A stretch of DNA of 64,000 bases, taken from the NCBI RefSeq assembly GCF_040681875.1, contig NZ_JBFAZP010000007.1, positions 558,001-622,000 of the forward strand. The letters are read 5' to 3'. Under the pieces are notes generated by a model, which was not told the origin of the DNA, made no database searches, and saw only the letters and a list, made by a program, of their open reading frames with translations. The translations under genes were made by a program, and so were the position numbers. The stretch is from Longispora sp040681875. GTDB lineage: Bacteria > Actinomycetota > Actinomycetes > Mycobacteriales > Micromonosporaceae. Each line of letters starts with the position of its first letter. Position 1 is the first letter of the stretch. Positions 34,590-42,535 of this stretch are shown in pieces.

Positions 34590-34861
34590 GCGGCGACCTG
34601 CTCACCGAGGTCGGTGACCCGGTCAACGATCAGCGGCTGCTCCGCCCGGCCGGTCTCCGCGCAGACGCGGCAGGTGATCGGCATATCCGGCAGGTCCGTG
34701 GCGTGCGCCTCGCACACGTCCACGAAGGTGCGGTGCCCGTGGGCGCAGTACCCGGACAGCTGGGCCGTCGCACGTGAGGTGCATTGGATGGTCGGTCGCA
34801 GTTCGGCGCTGGAGCACGCTCGGTGGCGGCGCAGGGCGAGGACGTGCATGGAACGGGACAT
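34586..34861 (-). CDS. Small Cys/His-rich protein
   Basis: 91 residues, ATG with GGAGG upstream. Cysteine and histidine residues are spread as in a zinc-binding module: RHRACSSA, TIQCTSRA, SGYCAHGHRTFVDVCEAHAT, ITCRVCAETG. The C-terminus (PLIVDRVTDLGEQVAA) is non-polar. Function not recognised. It is the first gene of the coupled series after a 166-bp gap from the HTH genes. Confidence 0.65.
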   Translation of the reverse strand: MSRSMHVLALRRHRACSSAELRPTIQCTSRATAQLSGYCAHGHRTFVDVCEAHATDLPDMPITCRVCAETGRAEQPLIVDRVTDLGEQVAA

Positions 34862-35027
34862 GGATGTACCTCCACGGCTGCCCTGGTGGCGTCAGGGCAC
34901 GCTGATGACCGTCACGCGTTACGTGGCGGAAGTGGGGCGTTCTACGCGAGCGAAGGAAGCTCAGCGGAACGGGTGGACGCGCTGGTGCATTGGGACCAAG
35001 CGCGAGGACGCGGCTGCGCCGGGTCGC

Positions 35028-35192
35028 TCAGTCGTCCTTGCAGAACGAGTTGAGCGACTCGGCGGAGATGCGCCAGGGGCTGTTCCGCGCGTTGCCGACG
35101 CGGACCGCGTGTAGCCGGTGACTGTGGATCAGGTGATACACCGCCGCCTTGCTCACGCGGAGCCGGAGTGCAACTTCTCGGACTGTGAACAT
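35028..35192 (-). CDS. 54-residue helix-turn-helix (excisionase/AlpA-like) protein
   Basis: The sequence starts MFTVREVALRLRVSKAAVYH, continues LIHSHRLHAVRVGN and ends SFCKDD. This is the MerR/excisionase-type winged HTH (helix 1 EVALRLRVS, recognition helix AAVYHLIHSHRL, wing RVGNARNSPWRISAESL). CGGGAG precedes the ATG by 6 nt. Family proteins act as recombination directionality factors or transcription activators of mobile elements. It follows another HTH gene by 18 bp. Together they probably govern excision or replication of the ICE. Confidence 0.85.
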   Translation of the reverse strand: MFTVREVALRLRVSKAAVYHLIHSHRLHAVRVGNARNSPWRISAESLNSFCKDD

Positions 35193-35210
35193 CGAGGCTC
35201 CCGCCCTGGG

Positions 35211-35384
35211 TCAGTGCGGCGTCGTGGGCGTCGCCAGGGCCGCACAGAACCGGTCGAGAGCTTCAGGCGGTATCAAATAGCCGTCAGCCCCGAAGGTGGC
35301 GTCGAGCCTTCCGCTGCGCACCAGATGGTGCACAGTCTCCGGCCGTATGCTCAGTTTGTCGGCAACATCCGTTTCGGTGTACAT
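35211..35384 (-). CDS. 57-residue helix-turn-helix (excisionase-like) protein
   Basis: Started at the ATG at 35384 (MYTETDVADKLSIRPETVHH), which has GGGGTTGAG upstream; a longer in-frame start at 35414 is less likely. The fold is the same MerR/excisionase HTH as in the next gene (recognition helix RPETVHHLVRSGRLDA, wing ATFGADGYLIPPEALDRF). Two adjacent small HTH proteins suggest one acts as Xis and one as regulator. It is the first gene of the leftward operon. Confidence 0.82.
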   Translation of the reverse strand: MYTETDVADKLSIRPETVHHLVRSGRLDATFGADGYLIPPEALDRFCAALATPTTPH

Positions 35385-35964
35385 CTCAACCCCCGTTGGA
35401 TGGTTTCCGTCCACCTGCGAATGTCGCGGGCGGCGAACCGCGCCGGGATGACGCGATCTGTGGAAAACCCTGCCGAGGGGTCGTGTAGTTGTCTACGCAC
35501 GGACCGGGAGTGCACGACTCGGGATTATCGATGATCTTAAACATTGCTCGGCATCGATAGGCGGCGAGTTCGTTTACTGGAAACGGCCTGCTCACAGGGG
35601 TGTGCGCACGTTTGTCATTGCTGGTGGCCGGTCGATTCAAGCCCTAGAAGGGTGCTTGCAATGACGGGAGCGACTTCGTGGCTCCACAGTGGTCCGGAGG
35701 CCCGCCTTGTGCACCCTTAGGGTTGCACCACTAGTCTCAAAATTCATCCTAAAGGACGATGAGCAAATGGCCCGTTCAGCCGATGTGAAGGCGTCGAGCT
35801 AGGTCACTTGAGCCCCTGGCCATCTGGTCGCGTGCGACGTTACGAGTGATGGAAATCGCCGGTCAGATGGCTGTGACCAGCCAAAAAGGGGTCGGCAGGG
35901 AGTGATCGTTGCCACTACACTCTCAGCTCACCCTCCGGGGTTGTTGGGACATGGGGGAAGTGCA
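35385..35964. promoter_or_regulatory. Divergent control region, possible replication origin
   Basis: This 580-bp gap separates the leftward replication operon from the rightward regulator. No gene of convincing codon use is seen. It is AT-richer than its neighbours. It contains an imperfect palindrome GTGCACCC-tta-GGGTTGCAC (35710-35728), related GGGTGC/GCACCC motifs from 35649, inverted repeats CCATCTG/CAGATGG (35820-35870) and GGTCA/TGACC (35861-35878). Operators for the HTH proteins and an oriV are both possible. Confidence 0.5.
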
Positions 35965-36816
35965 ATGAGCAACTATTCGAGCGATCCGAGGCCGCCGGGT
36001 GACCGGCGGCGAGAGCTGTCCTGGCTCGTGCGCGGACGTCGGGAGGCGATGACGTCGGCGGACATCGAGGGTTGGGATCGTGCGCCCAAGGAGCACCTCA
36101 GCCAGAACGACATCGTCGCCGCGATCGGATGCAGTGTGCGGTGGTATCAGCAGTTGGAACGCGGCGCGGATATCGACTACGACCCGGCCCTGCTGCTGCG
36201 CACCGCCGAGGCGATGAGAATGACCGATTCGGAGTACTACTACCTGCATTGGTGCGCACGTGGACATTCCGCTCCCGGACGCCATCCGGCGACCGCCACG
36301 CAGGAGGACAGCCTGCGGCGCTGCATCTCCGCGATGCGGTGGCCGGCGTGGGTACTCACTCCGTCTGGGCGGATTCTTGCCACCAACAAGGCGGCCACGG
36401 TATGGCTTCCGGGCGTGGAGTCCGCCGGCAATCTGGCCCGGTGGGCGATGCTGAACCCCGCATCGCGGGAGCAGTTCCTTGACTGGGAGGACACCTGGGC
36501 CCCGGCGTGGATCGCGTTCCTGAGGATGAGTGTCGCGATGGTCGCCGATGATCAGGATCTGCTGGCGCTCATCGCCGAGGTCGTCGCCGCCGACGATCTG
36601 TTCGACCGGCTGTGGCACACCCACCTCATCGGCCGGATGCAGCCCGTCGCGTACCTGCACGAGCAGCCGCTGTGGATCCGCGGCAGGACTGGCAACCACG
36701 AGATGCGGCTATCCACGCTCACCCCGCCGGGCGCCTGGGAGCGGCAGATCTTCATGCTCCAGCCGGTGGGCACCGCCCCCACCGAGCTGAAGGCGCGGAC
36801 CAGCCCGACGCTGTGA
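35965..36816 (+). CDS. XRE-MmyB regulator
   Basis: 283 residues from the ATG at 35965, which has GGGGGAAG upstream. Residues about 14-90 form an HTH (ELSWLVRGRREAMTSADI, LSQNDIVAAIGCSVRWYQQLERG, DPALLLRTAEAMRMTDSE). The remainder is an MmyB-like ligand-binding domain (SAMRWPAWVLTPSGRILATN, WLPGVESAGNLARWAML, FLRMSVAMVADDQDLLALI, WHTHLIG). In actinomycetes this family activates neighbouring genes, often oxidoreductases, in response to hydrophobic ligands, and members occur as ICE controllers. It precedes the conjugation operon on the same strand and is the natural candidate for its switch. Confidence 0.88.
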   Translation: MSNYSSDPRPPGDRRRELSWLVRGRREAMTSADIEGWDRAPKEHLSQNDIVAAIGCSVRWYQQLERGADIDYDPALLLRTAEAMRMTDSEYYYLHWCARGHSAPGRHPATATQEDSLRRCISAMRWPAWVLTPSGRILATNKAATVWLPGVESAGNLARWAMLNPASREQFLDWEDTWAPAWIAFLRMSVAMVADDQDLLALIAEVVAADDLFDRLWHTHLIGRMQPVAYLHEQPLWIRGRTGNHEMRLSTLTPPGAWERQIFMLQPVGTAPTELKARTSPTL

Positions 36817-37401
36817 CACCAGAGCTGAGACGCGCTTGCGCCCCCTACTGAAAGGCGCGCTCGGTGTGAAATTCCACCTCGACCAGACCCGGTCGGACCA
36901 GGACCGCCCTGTCGGGTAATCCGGTCCGGCCGGGCGCCGTCGTTTACGGACCCACCGCGTCCTCGACGCTCCTCGCCAGCGGGGGCAGCAGTCGATCGGG
37001 ACCCTCGGTTCAGCAAGGCGCGCTGATCACCCCTTCATGCGGGGGCGATGTTGCCCCCGTCCGCGCACCGAACAGAGTCCACCGCACAACTGAACAAACT
37101 CCCGCCGGTCGTCCCGGCACCGGCATGCTGCGCAGTCGGTGACAATCGGGCCAGGCATCTCCGGCAGGCGGCCCGGGACGGCGCTGCCTGTTTCTGCTGG
37201 TAGGGGCGTCCTTGGACCCGGCGGGACCCGAGCGGACGCCTGTCGGATGACCGGCTCTGTGACCACCGTGGGTTAGGTGATCAAGCCACCTCGTCGCCAT
37301 CCACGCCCACCGAAACCGCGCTGGTCGGGATCGTCCTCCACGCATCCCCGTTCCGACACGGTTCAGCCGCTGCCACCCCGTCAGCGGACAGGCGGGATCC
37401 G
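36817..37401. other. Gap before the conjugation operon, candidate oriT region
   Basis: 585 bp without a convincing gene. It holds a perfect 7-bp hairpin CGGGGGC-gatgtt-GCCCCCG (37040-37059) without a T-run, and GC-rich inverted segments near 36828-36862. It is the largest gap next to the transfer genes, which is where an oriT would be expected. That is inference; no nick-site consensus was recognised. Confidence 0.35.
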
Positions 37402-38388
37402 ATGAGCACGGCCCGGTCACCGCAGCAGGCCGGTACGCCGCGCTCCGCTACCGCCGCGCCCGGCGTCACCGGCCTGCCCGAATCATCCGGCCCCTTCGCA
37501 CACACCGCGACCGAACCGGTGGCGGTGCGCCCGGTGGGACGGGAGTTCCGGCGGATCGCCGGGGTCTCCAGTCTGTGGATGAGCGCCGCCGGGCTGCATC
37601 CGCACGGTGCGCTGGTCGCTGTGTCCGGGGCCGACGGCGGGTCCGGGCGCTCCACGCTCACCGCCGCTCTCGGCGAAGTTCTGGCGGCGGCTTCCCCACA
37701 CCCGCTGGTCGCCATCGACGCGAGCCTGCGCCGCTGGGGCGGGCTGGCCGAGCGTGTCGTGACCAGTGTCGAAGCCACGGTCCGCGACGCCGCCGACCAG
37801 ATCGGCGACCTCAACCCCGACGCCGACCTTGACCACCTCGCGCAGCGCACCGCCGGGGACCTGCGGGTCATCATCGGAGAGCCCGGCACCGGCGGCCGTA
37901 GGCCCCCGACGGCCGATGAGCTGGCCCCGGTCGTGGCCCGCGCCCGCAGCCAGTACGCCCTCACGCTGCTTGACCTGCCCGAAGCTGACGCCGTCTGGTC
38001 CATCGAGGCGCTGCGCTCGGCGGTCGCACCGGTACTGGTCGCCCGCTCGACTCCTGACTCCCTGCGTCACACGCTGCGGCTGTTGCACCTGTTGCGCGCC
38101 GACGGCTACGGCCAGGTCGCCGCTGCCGCGATCGTCGTGGTGATGGGCACCGTGCCACGCCCGAGCCGTGATGTCACGGCGGTGCAGCGCCAGCTGCGCC
38201 AGGTCGCCGCCGACGTTCACCGGGTGCCCTACGACCCGGCACTGGCCAAGCCCGTCTCGGTCGAGGTGCGCGCCCTGCGCCGTCAGACCGTCGCCGCGCT
38301 CGTCGCGGTCGCGGCCTCCGTGATCGAGCGGTGCCCGACGAACCTGGCCCCGCCCATCTGGGCACCAGCGGACGTAGGCCCGTCGTGA
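37402..38388 (+). CDS. MinD/ParA-like ATPase of the conjugation operon
   Basis: 328 residues. After a ~45-residue disordered N-terminus the sequence resembles type VII/ESX-associated MinD-like proteins: HGALVAVSGADGGSGRSTLT, LVAIDASLRRWGG, ADDLRVIIGEP-like strand DLRVIIGEPGTGG, and LTLLDLPEADAVWSIEAL. The P-loop has Arg where the catalytic lysine normally follows the second glycine (GGSGRST), so nucleotide hydrolysis may be altered. Such proteins position the transfer apparatus or partner with T4SS ATPases. First gene of the long rightward operon; its TGA overlaps the next GTG. Confidence 0.8.
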   Translation: MSTARSPQQAGTPRSATAAPGVTGLPESSGPFAHTATEPVAVRPVGREFRRIAGVSSLWMSAAGLHPHGALVAVSGADGGSGRSTLTAALGEVLAAASPHPLVAIDASLRRWGGLAERVVTSVEATVRDAADQIGDLNPDADLDHLAQRTAGDLRVIIGEPGTGGRRPPTADELAPVVARARSQYALTLLDLPEADAVWSIEALRSAVAPVLVARSTPDSLRHTLRLLHLLRADGYGQVAAAAIVVVMGTVPRPSRDVTAVQRQLRQVAADVHRVPYDPALAKPVSVEVRALRRQTVAALVAVAASVIERCPTNLAPPIWAPADVGPS

Positions 38389-39455
38389 TCGCCCTGGCGC
38401 GGATCACCCGACTGCCCGGTGCGGTGATCCTTCTGCCGATGCTGGCCGGTGCGAGCCTGTCGGCGCTCGCCGGGACGCGCGGGGCGTTCGGGCCCGTGAC
38501 CGACGCGCTGACCCGCTGCGCCTTGCCGTGCATCGCGGTTCTGCTCATCGCCGTCGGCGCGCAAGTCCGCCCCGCCGGGATTCCCGCGCTGGCAGGCCGC
38601 GCCGGGGTGGTCCTGTTCGGCACGACCCTCGTCCCGGCCCTTCTACTCCTGGCCGTGGCCTGGCGGTTCGGCCGAGAGGGCGTTGTCGGGATTCCCCTTC
38701 TGACACTGCTGGCCGTGGCCTTGTCGTCGTCGTATGCGATGTGGGCGCACACCGCCCACCGGTACGGCACGCGCGAGGACGCGGCGGCCGGGTGCCTGGC
38801 TTCCGCGATCAGCTCCAGCCCGGTCGCCCCGCTGCTGGTTGTGGCTGTGTGGCAGGGGACCGGCGGCGCCGTGAGCTGGCGGCTGCTGGTGGATTCCGTG
38901 CTGCCGCTGATTGTCGGCGTCGCCCTGGGCGCGGTGCTGCCGGGTTCCCGCGAACCGCTGCGGGGACTGCTCGGCCCGCTCCTGCCGGCGCTCGCGTTCA
39001 GCCTCGGGTGGGGCATCCCCATCGCCGCGCTCGTCCACCAGGCGCCCGCCGGCCTCGCGCTGGCGGCGATCATCGGCCTGATCTCCGGCGGCCTGGTCGC
39101 CTTGGCCTGGCACAAGGTCCTGCGCCGCTCGGCCGTCGTCGGCTGGTCCGCGGCGGCCGTGGCCGCCAACTCCGCAGCCCTGCCTCAGATCCTCGCCGCC
39201 GGGGACCCGGCTTGGCGCCCCTACCTGTCCACCGCGACCGCGCAGGCCGCGACCGCCGCCCTGATCAGCACCGCGCTCGCCGCGCTGCTCGTCACCGCCG
39301 CGGCTCGCCGCGCGAACCCGCCCGACCTCGCCGATCCGGCTGACGGCCCGCAGGCCGTCCCGTCCGTGCCCGACGACGGCCAGACGAGCGACCCGGGCCT
39401 GAACCACGCGGTGGCCGTCCTGACCATCCAAAACCGCACGGGGGGAATGTCATGA
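38385..39455 (+). CDS. KdgT-family (2-keto-3-deoxygluconate permease-like) membrane protein
   Basis: 356 residues from the GTG at 38385, which overlaps the previous stop (GTGA). Ten or so hydrophobic helices are visible. Several segments match the KdgT permease family: LPGAVILLPMLAGASLSAL, CALPCIAVLLIAVGAQVR and GAVLPGSREPLRGLLGP. The C-terminal ~50 residues are polar and disordered. A sugar-acid transporter would be odd inside a conjugation operon. Its start and stop both overlap neighbours, so it is an integral member, perhaps repurposed as a membrane scaffold or a cargo gene that was captured in frame. Confidence 0.8.
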   Translation: MIALARITRLPGAVILLPMLAGASLSALAGTRGAFGPVTDALTRCALPCIAVLLIAVGAQVRPAGIPALAGRAGVVLFGTTLVPALLLLAVAWRFGREGVVGIPLLTLLAVALSSSYAMWAHTAHRYGTREDAAAGCLASAISSSPVAPLLVVAVWQGTGGAVSWRLLVDSVLPLIVGVALGAVLPGSREPLRGLLGPLLPALAFSLGWGIPIAALVHQAPAGLALAAIIGLISGGLVALAWHKVLRRSAVVGWSAAAVAANSAALPQILAAGDPAWRPYLSTATAQAATAALISTALAALLVTAAARRANPPDLADPADGPQAVPSVPDDGQTSDPGLNHAVAVLTIQNRTGGMS

Positions 39456-39799
39456 CCCACCACCTCGCCGCATGGATCGGCGCGCACGCCGTCCAGCTCC
39501 GCGCATACGCGCCGCCCAGTCCAGAACCGACCGGATTCGACTGGAACAAGGTCCACCCCGATCCGTCGAAAGTTCCGAATAACGAACTTTTCTACGGAAT
39601 CATCAACGGCGTTCTTTTCCTGACCATTGTGGCCTCTATCGTCACGCTGCTCGGCGGTGCGATCGCTTTCGGGTCCGGGCCGATCTTCGGGGCACACATG
39701 TTGTCGGACAGGGGCAAAAGCATGATGTGGAAGGCCATGCTCATCGCCCTCGTCGCTGGCGGTGGCGCGGCCCTCATCCAGTTCCTGCTGAAGCAGTAG
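39452..39799 (+). CDS. VirB2/TrbC-like small membrane protein
   Basis: 115 residues, ATG overlapping the previous stop (ATGA). Two membrane helices (IINGVLFLTIVASIVTLLGGAIAF and MLIALVAGGGAALIQFLLK) are joined by a short polar loop, with an N-terminal exposed part (FDWNKVHPDPSKVPNNELFY). The pattern fits pilin-like or channel subunits of Gram-positive T4SS. Position directly before the VirB8-like gene supports this. No cyclisation or signal-peptidase site is clear. Confidence 0.75.
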   Translation: MTHHLAAWIGAHAVQLRAYAPPSPEPTGFDWNKVHPDPSKVPNNELFYGIINGVLFLTIVASIVTLLGGAIAFGSGPIFGAHMLSDRGKSMMWKAMLIALVAGGGAALIQFLLKQ

Positions 39800-39808
39800 G
39801 AGCCGGTG

Positions 39809-40513
39809 ATGGCTTACAAGTCCACACGCGACCGTTCTGTGGCGCGCCCGTTCCTGCTCGCCTTCATCGTGTTGTGCATCGGTGCGCTGGTGTTCCTCGC
39901 CGGCCGCTGGACCGCTCCAGCCATTCCGTCTACGGCGACCACCCCCACACCCGCCGGAACTACAGATCCGGCCGAGTCGGGGCCGCGTTTCGACAAGGGG
40001 GTGCCGGTCGGCTTCCCGGGCACCGCGCAGGGTGCCGGTGAGGCTGCCGCGGCGTTCGAGTCGGCACGCGCCGCCTGGAAGGGGCTGAGCCGCGACGAGG
40101 TCCGGTCCCGGCTCGTGCGGATCGCCGCCCCCTCGCTGATCGACCAGCTGATGCCCGATCCGCTCACGGTCGGAAACCCCAACCTCACGATCGCCGCGCC
40201 ACTGCTGGTCACCACCAGCCAGGGCCGCAGTCGGCAACCTGTCGCAGACGGCACGCATGTCACCGCGAAGGTCTATGCCCTGGCCGCGATCGGCCCGCGT
40301 GGTACCGGGGTGAATCCGCCGGTCGCGGGCCTGGCGGGTGGGTTCACCGTCAGCACTCTGGGGTTGCGCTGGTCGGAGGGCTCCTGGCAGATCGTGTCCT
40401 ACGCCCTCGGGGTGGCAGCGCCAATTGTCATCGATCCTGCGGGGACCGCCGCCGCGATGCCCGTCGACCTGGTGGGCCCGGCCGCCTGGGTACCGGGGAC
40501 GCCCCTGCCATGA
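39809..40513 (+). CDS. Single-pass membrane protein, VirB8/TcpC-like
   Basis: 234 residues from the ATG at 39809 with AGGAG upstream. One N-terminal helix (FLLAFIVLCIGALVFLAGRW), a Thr/Pro linker, then an extracellular domain of about 170 residues (FESARAAWKGLSRDEVRSRL, LTIAAPLLVTTSQGRSRQPV, GFTVSTLGLRWSEGSWQIVSY). The single-TM plus NTF2-like-domain layout is that of VirB8/TcpC proteins that scaffold the T4SS channel. The assignment rests on topology and neighbours. Its TGA overlaps the ATG of the next gene. Confidence 0.7.
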   Translation: MAYKSTRDRSVARPFLLAFIVLCIGALVFLAGRWTAPAIPSTATTPTPAGTTDPAESGPRFDKGVPVGFPGTAQGAGEAAAAFESARAAWKGLSRDEVRSRLVRIAAPSLIDQLMPDPLTVGNPNLTIAAPLLVTTSQGRSRQPVADGTHVTAKVYALAAIGPRGTGVNPPVAGLAGGFTVSTLGLRWSEGSWQIVSYALGVAAPIVIDPAGTAAAMPVDLVGPAAWVPGTPLP

Positions 40514-42519
40514 CCAGACACCCGCGCACTCTCGTCTGGGTGGCCGTCACCGTCGCGCTGACCATGGCCACCCTGTTGTCGCTGGCCGTGGCGACGCAGG
40601 CCGCGCCGACTCCCGGACCCACGCCAACCCCGACTACGGCCCCGACGTCTTCCCCTTCGCCGACGCCTTCACCGTCCCCGACAGCCAGCGTGCCGGCGGA
40701 CTGCAAAGGGGTGCCGATCGACCCGATGCACGCCGAGTTCATCTGGTGCGTCACCTGGGCGGACAACAACGCCGATCGGACTGTGACCTGCAACCGGGCC
40801 ACGAGCCCGGACGCGCGGGTGATGTGCCTGGCGGTGACACAGCACCTCGACGCTGATCCAGCGAAACAGGCGCGGTCGGTCCTCGGCGGCAACGGAAAGG
40901 TCGACTGCAACTTCTGGGACGTGCTGCTGAACTCCCCGACCCTGCCGACGGACGAGACGCGCCGGCTTGTGAACCGCAAAGCCGCGTGCATGAGCTACAA
41001 GGGCTACCTGGAGTCGCGGGTATCGCAACTGGCGAGCACGCTGCCTGAGGAATGCGGCATCGCCAACGTTCCGTGCCAGGTGAAAAAGGCCGTGACGGAC
41101 GCGCTCGCCGACGGGATCGGCGCGGGGATCAAGGGCCTGGTCCAAGCCGTGGTCGGCGCCGTGACCTGGCTGCTGGGCAGGCTCGCCGACTGGGTGTTCA
41201 CCACGACCACATGGAACCCCGACGACGGGTTCTACACCACCTACAACCTGGTCGCGGGCTCGATCATCCTGTTCATCTTCGTGTACTTCCTGGTCGCCAC
41301 GATCATCTCGGGGATGCGGCTGAACGGGCCCGGACCGCTGGCCACGATCGGCGGTCTGATCCGTGCGGTCCTCGGGGTGGGGTTCGCGGGAGGAATCGCG
41401 TGGACGATCACGGCGATGTGGGATTCGGCGACCACCACACTGATCGAAGCCAACGAGAATACGCCGTGGGACCCGGGCGCGTGGATTACGGCGCTCAACG
41501 ACCTCACCGACGGCGCGGGCACGCTGATCGTCGCGCTGCTCATCGGCTCGGCGGCGCTGGTCGCGCTTGTCGTGCTGTTCATCGTGATGATGTTCCGCAG
41601 CCCGCTGCTGTCGGTGACCGCCCTTTTCGGGTCAGTGGCGTTCGGCGGGCAGATCATGTCCGAGACTCGGAGTTGGACCCGCCGCTGGTTCTGGGCCGTC
41701 AATGCGTTGGCCAGCAGTAAGTTCTTCATCGCCGCGCTGTGGATCTACGGCAGCCGCGAGCTCCAGAGCACCGACTCCTTTATCACCGCCATGCAGATGC
41801 TCCTGCTGCTGTGGCTGATGGTGGCCTGCCCCTGGATCCTCCTGCGGATCACCAGCATCTGGGACGGCTATCTGGCCGACCCGAACGGCCGTGCGCTATT
41901 GGCCGCCGGAGGGCAGGCCACCGGTATCGGCTCGATGCTCGACAAGACCACGGGCCTGTTCAACAAGTCCGACACCGACAGCGCAAGCGGTGACTCCACC
42001 AGCGGCAGCGGCGACGAAGCGTCCGACCAGTTGGCCAGTGGCGACGACATCCCCACGAATCCGACCGACCCGAGCAAGGTCATCGACGGGGAGATTGTGC
42101 CCGACGGCGACGGCGACGGCGAAGGCGGCGACGACAAGCCCGGCAAGCAGGCGGCTGAGGCAGCCGACCACGACGCCACCGGCGACCAGGTGGGCAAGCC
42201 CGCCGATCCCGAAGGTGCCGGGGATCCAGGCGGAGGAACGCAAGAGGACGGACAGAACGCCGGGGAGGCCGACGGGCTCAAGGAGGGCACTGAGTCCGCG
42301 CAGAAGAACGTCGAGAACGGAGAGCTCACCACGCCGGGTGACTCCACCGGCGAGAACGGATCGCTACCGCTCATCCCGGAAACCGGCGCTGGCGGCGATG
42401 AGTCCGCGTCTCCACACATGCCGAATCCTACCGAAGGCCCCGACTCCGGCGGCGACTCCGGGGGCAAGGGCAGCGGCGACGCCGAAGCTGCGGCCAGCGA
42501 AATTCCGCCGGTCGTCTAA
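40510..42519 (+). CDS. VirB6/TrbL-like polytopic T4SS channel protein
   Basis: 669 residues. A signal peptide and Pro/Thr stalk precede a cysteine-containing extracytoplasmic domain (about 60-190: DCKGVPIDPMHAEFIWCVTW, KACMSYKGYLES-type segment, ECGIANVPCQVKK). The membrane core has about six helices (GLVQAVVGAVTWLLGRLADW, AGSIILFIFVYFLVATII, ALLIGSAALVALVVLFIVMM, MQMLLLLWLMVACPWILL) and an acidic Gly/Asp/Glu-rich cytoplasmic tail of about 180 residues. This topology is that of VirB6-type proteins that line the export path. The acidic tail may recruit the substrate or ATPases. Confidence 0.87.
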   Translation: MTRHPRTLVWVAVTVALTMATLLSLAVATQAAPTPGPTPTPTTAPTSSPSPTPSPSPTASVPADCKGVPIDPMHAEFIWCVTWADNNADRTVTCNRATSPDARVMCLAVTQHLDADPAKQARSVLGGNGKVDCNFWDVLLNSPTLPTDETRRLVNRKAACMSYKGYLESRVSQLASTLPEECGIANVPCQVKKAVTDALADGIGAGIKGLVQAVVGAVTWLLGRLADWVFTTTTWNPDDGFYTTYNLVAGSIILFIFVYFLVATIISGMRLNGPGPLATIGGLIRAVLGVGFAGGIAWTITAMWDSATTTLIEANENTPWDPGAWITALNDLTDGAGTLIVALLIGSAALVALVVLFIVMMFRSPLLSVTALFGSVAFGGQIMSETRSWTRRWFWAVNALASSKFFIAALWIYGSRELQSTDSFITAMQMLLLLWLMVACPWILLRITSIWDGYLADPNGRALLAAGGQATGIGSMLDKTTGLFNKSDTDSASGDSTSGSGDEASDQLASGDDIPTNPTDPSKVIDGEIVPDGDGDGEGGDDKPGKQAAEAADHDATGDQVGKPADPEGAGDPGGGTQEDGQNAGEADGLKEGTESAQKNVENGELTTPGDSTGENGSLPLIPETGAGGDESASPHMPNPTEGPDSGGDSGGKGSGDAEAAASEIPPVV

Positions 42520-42535
42520 GGAAACGGGGGAAGTA

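Noticed and set aside
37027..37266. Minus-strand 79-residue frame with several Cys in the pre-operon gap
   Set aside because: No ribosome binding site, no homologue recognised; kept as part of the candidate oriT gap.
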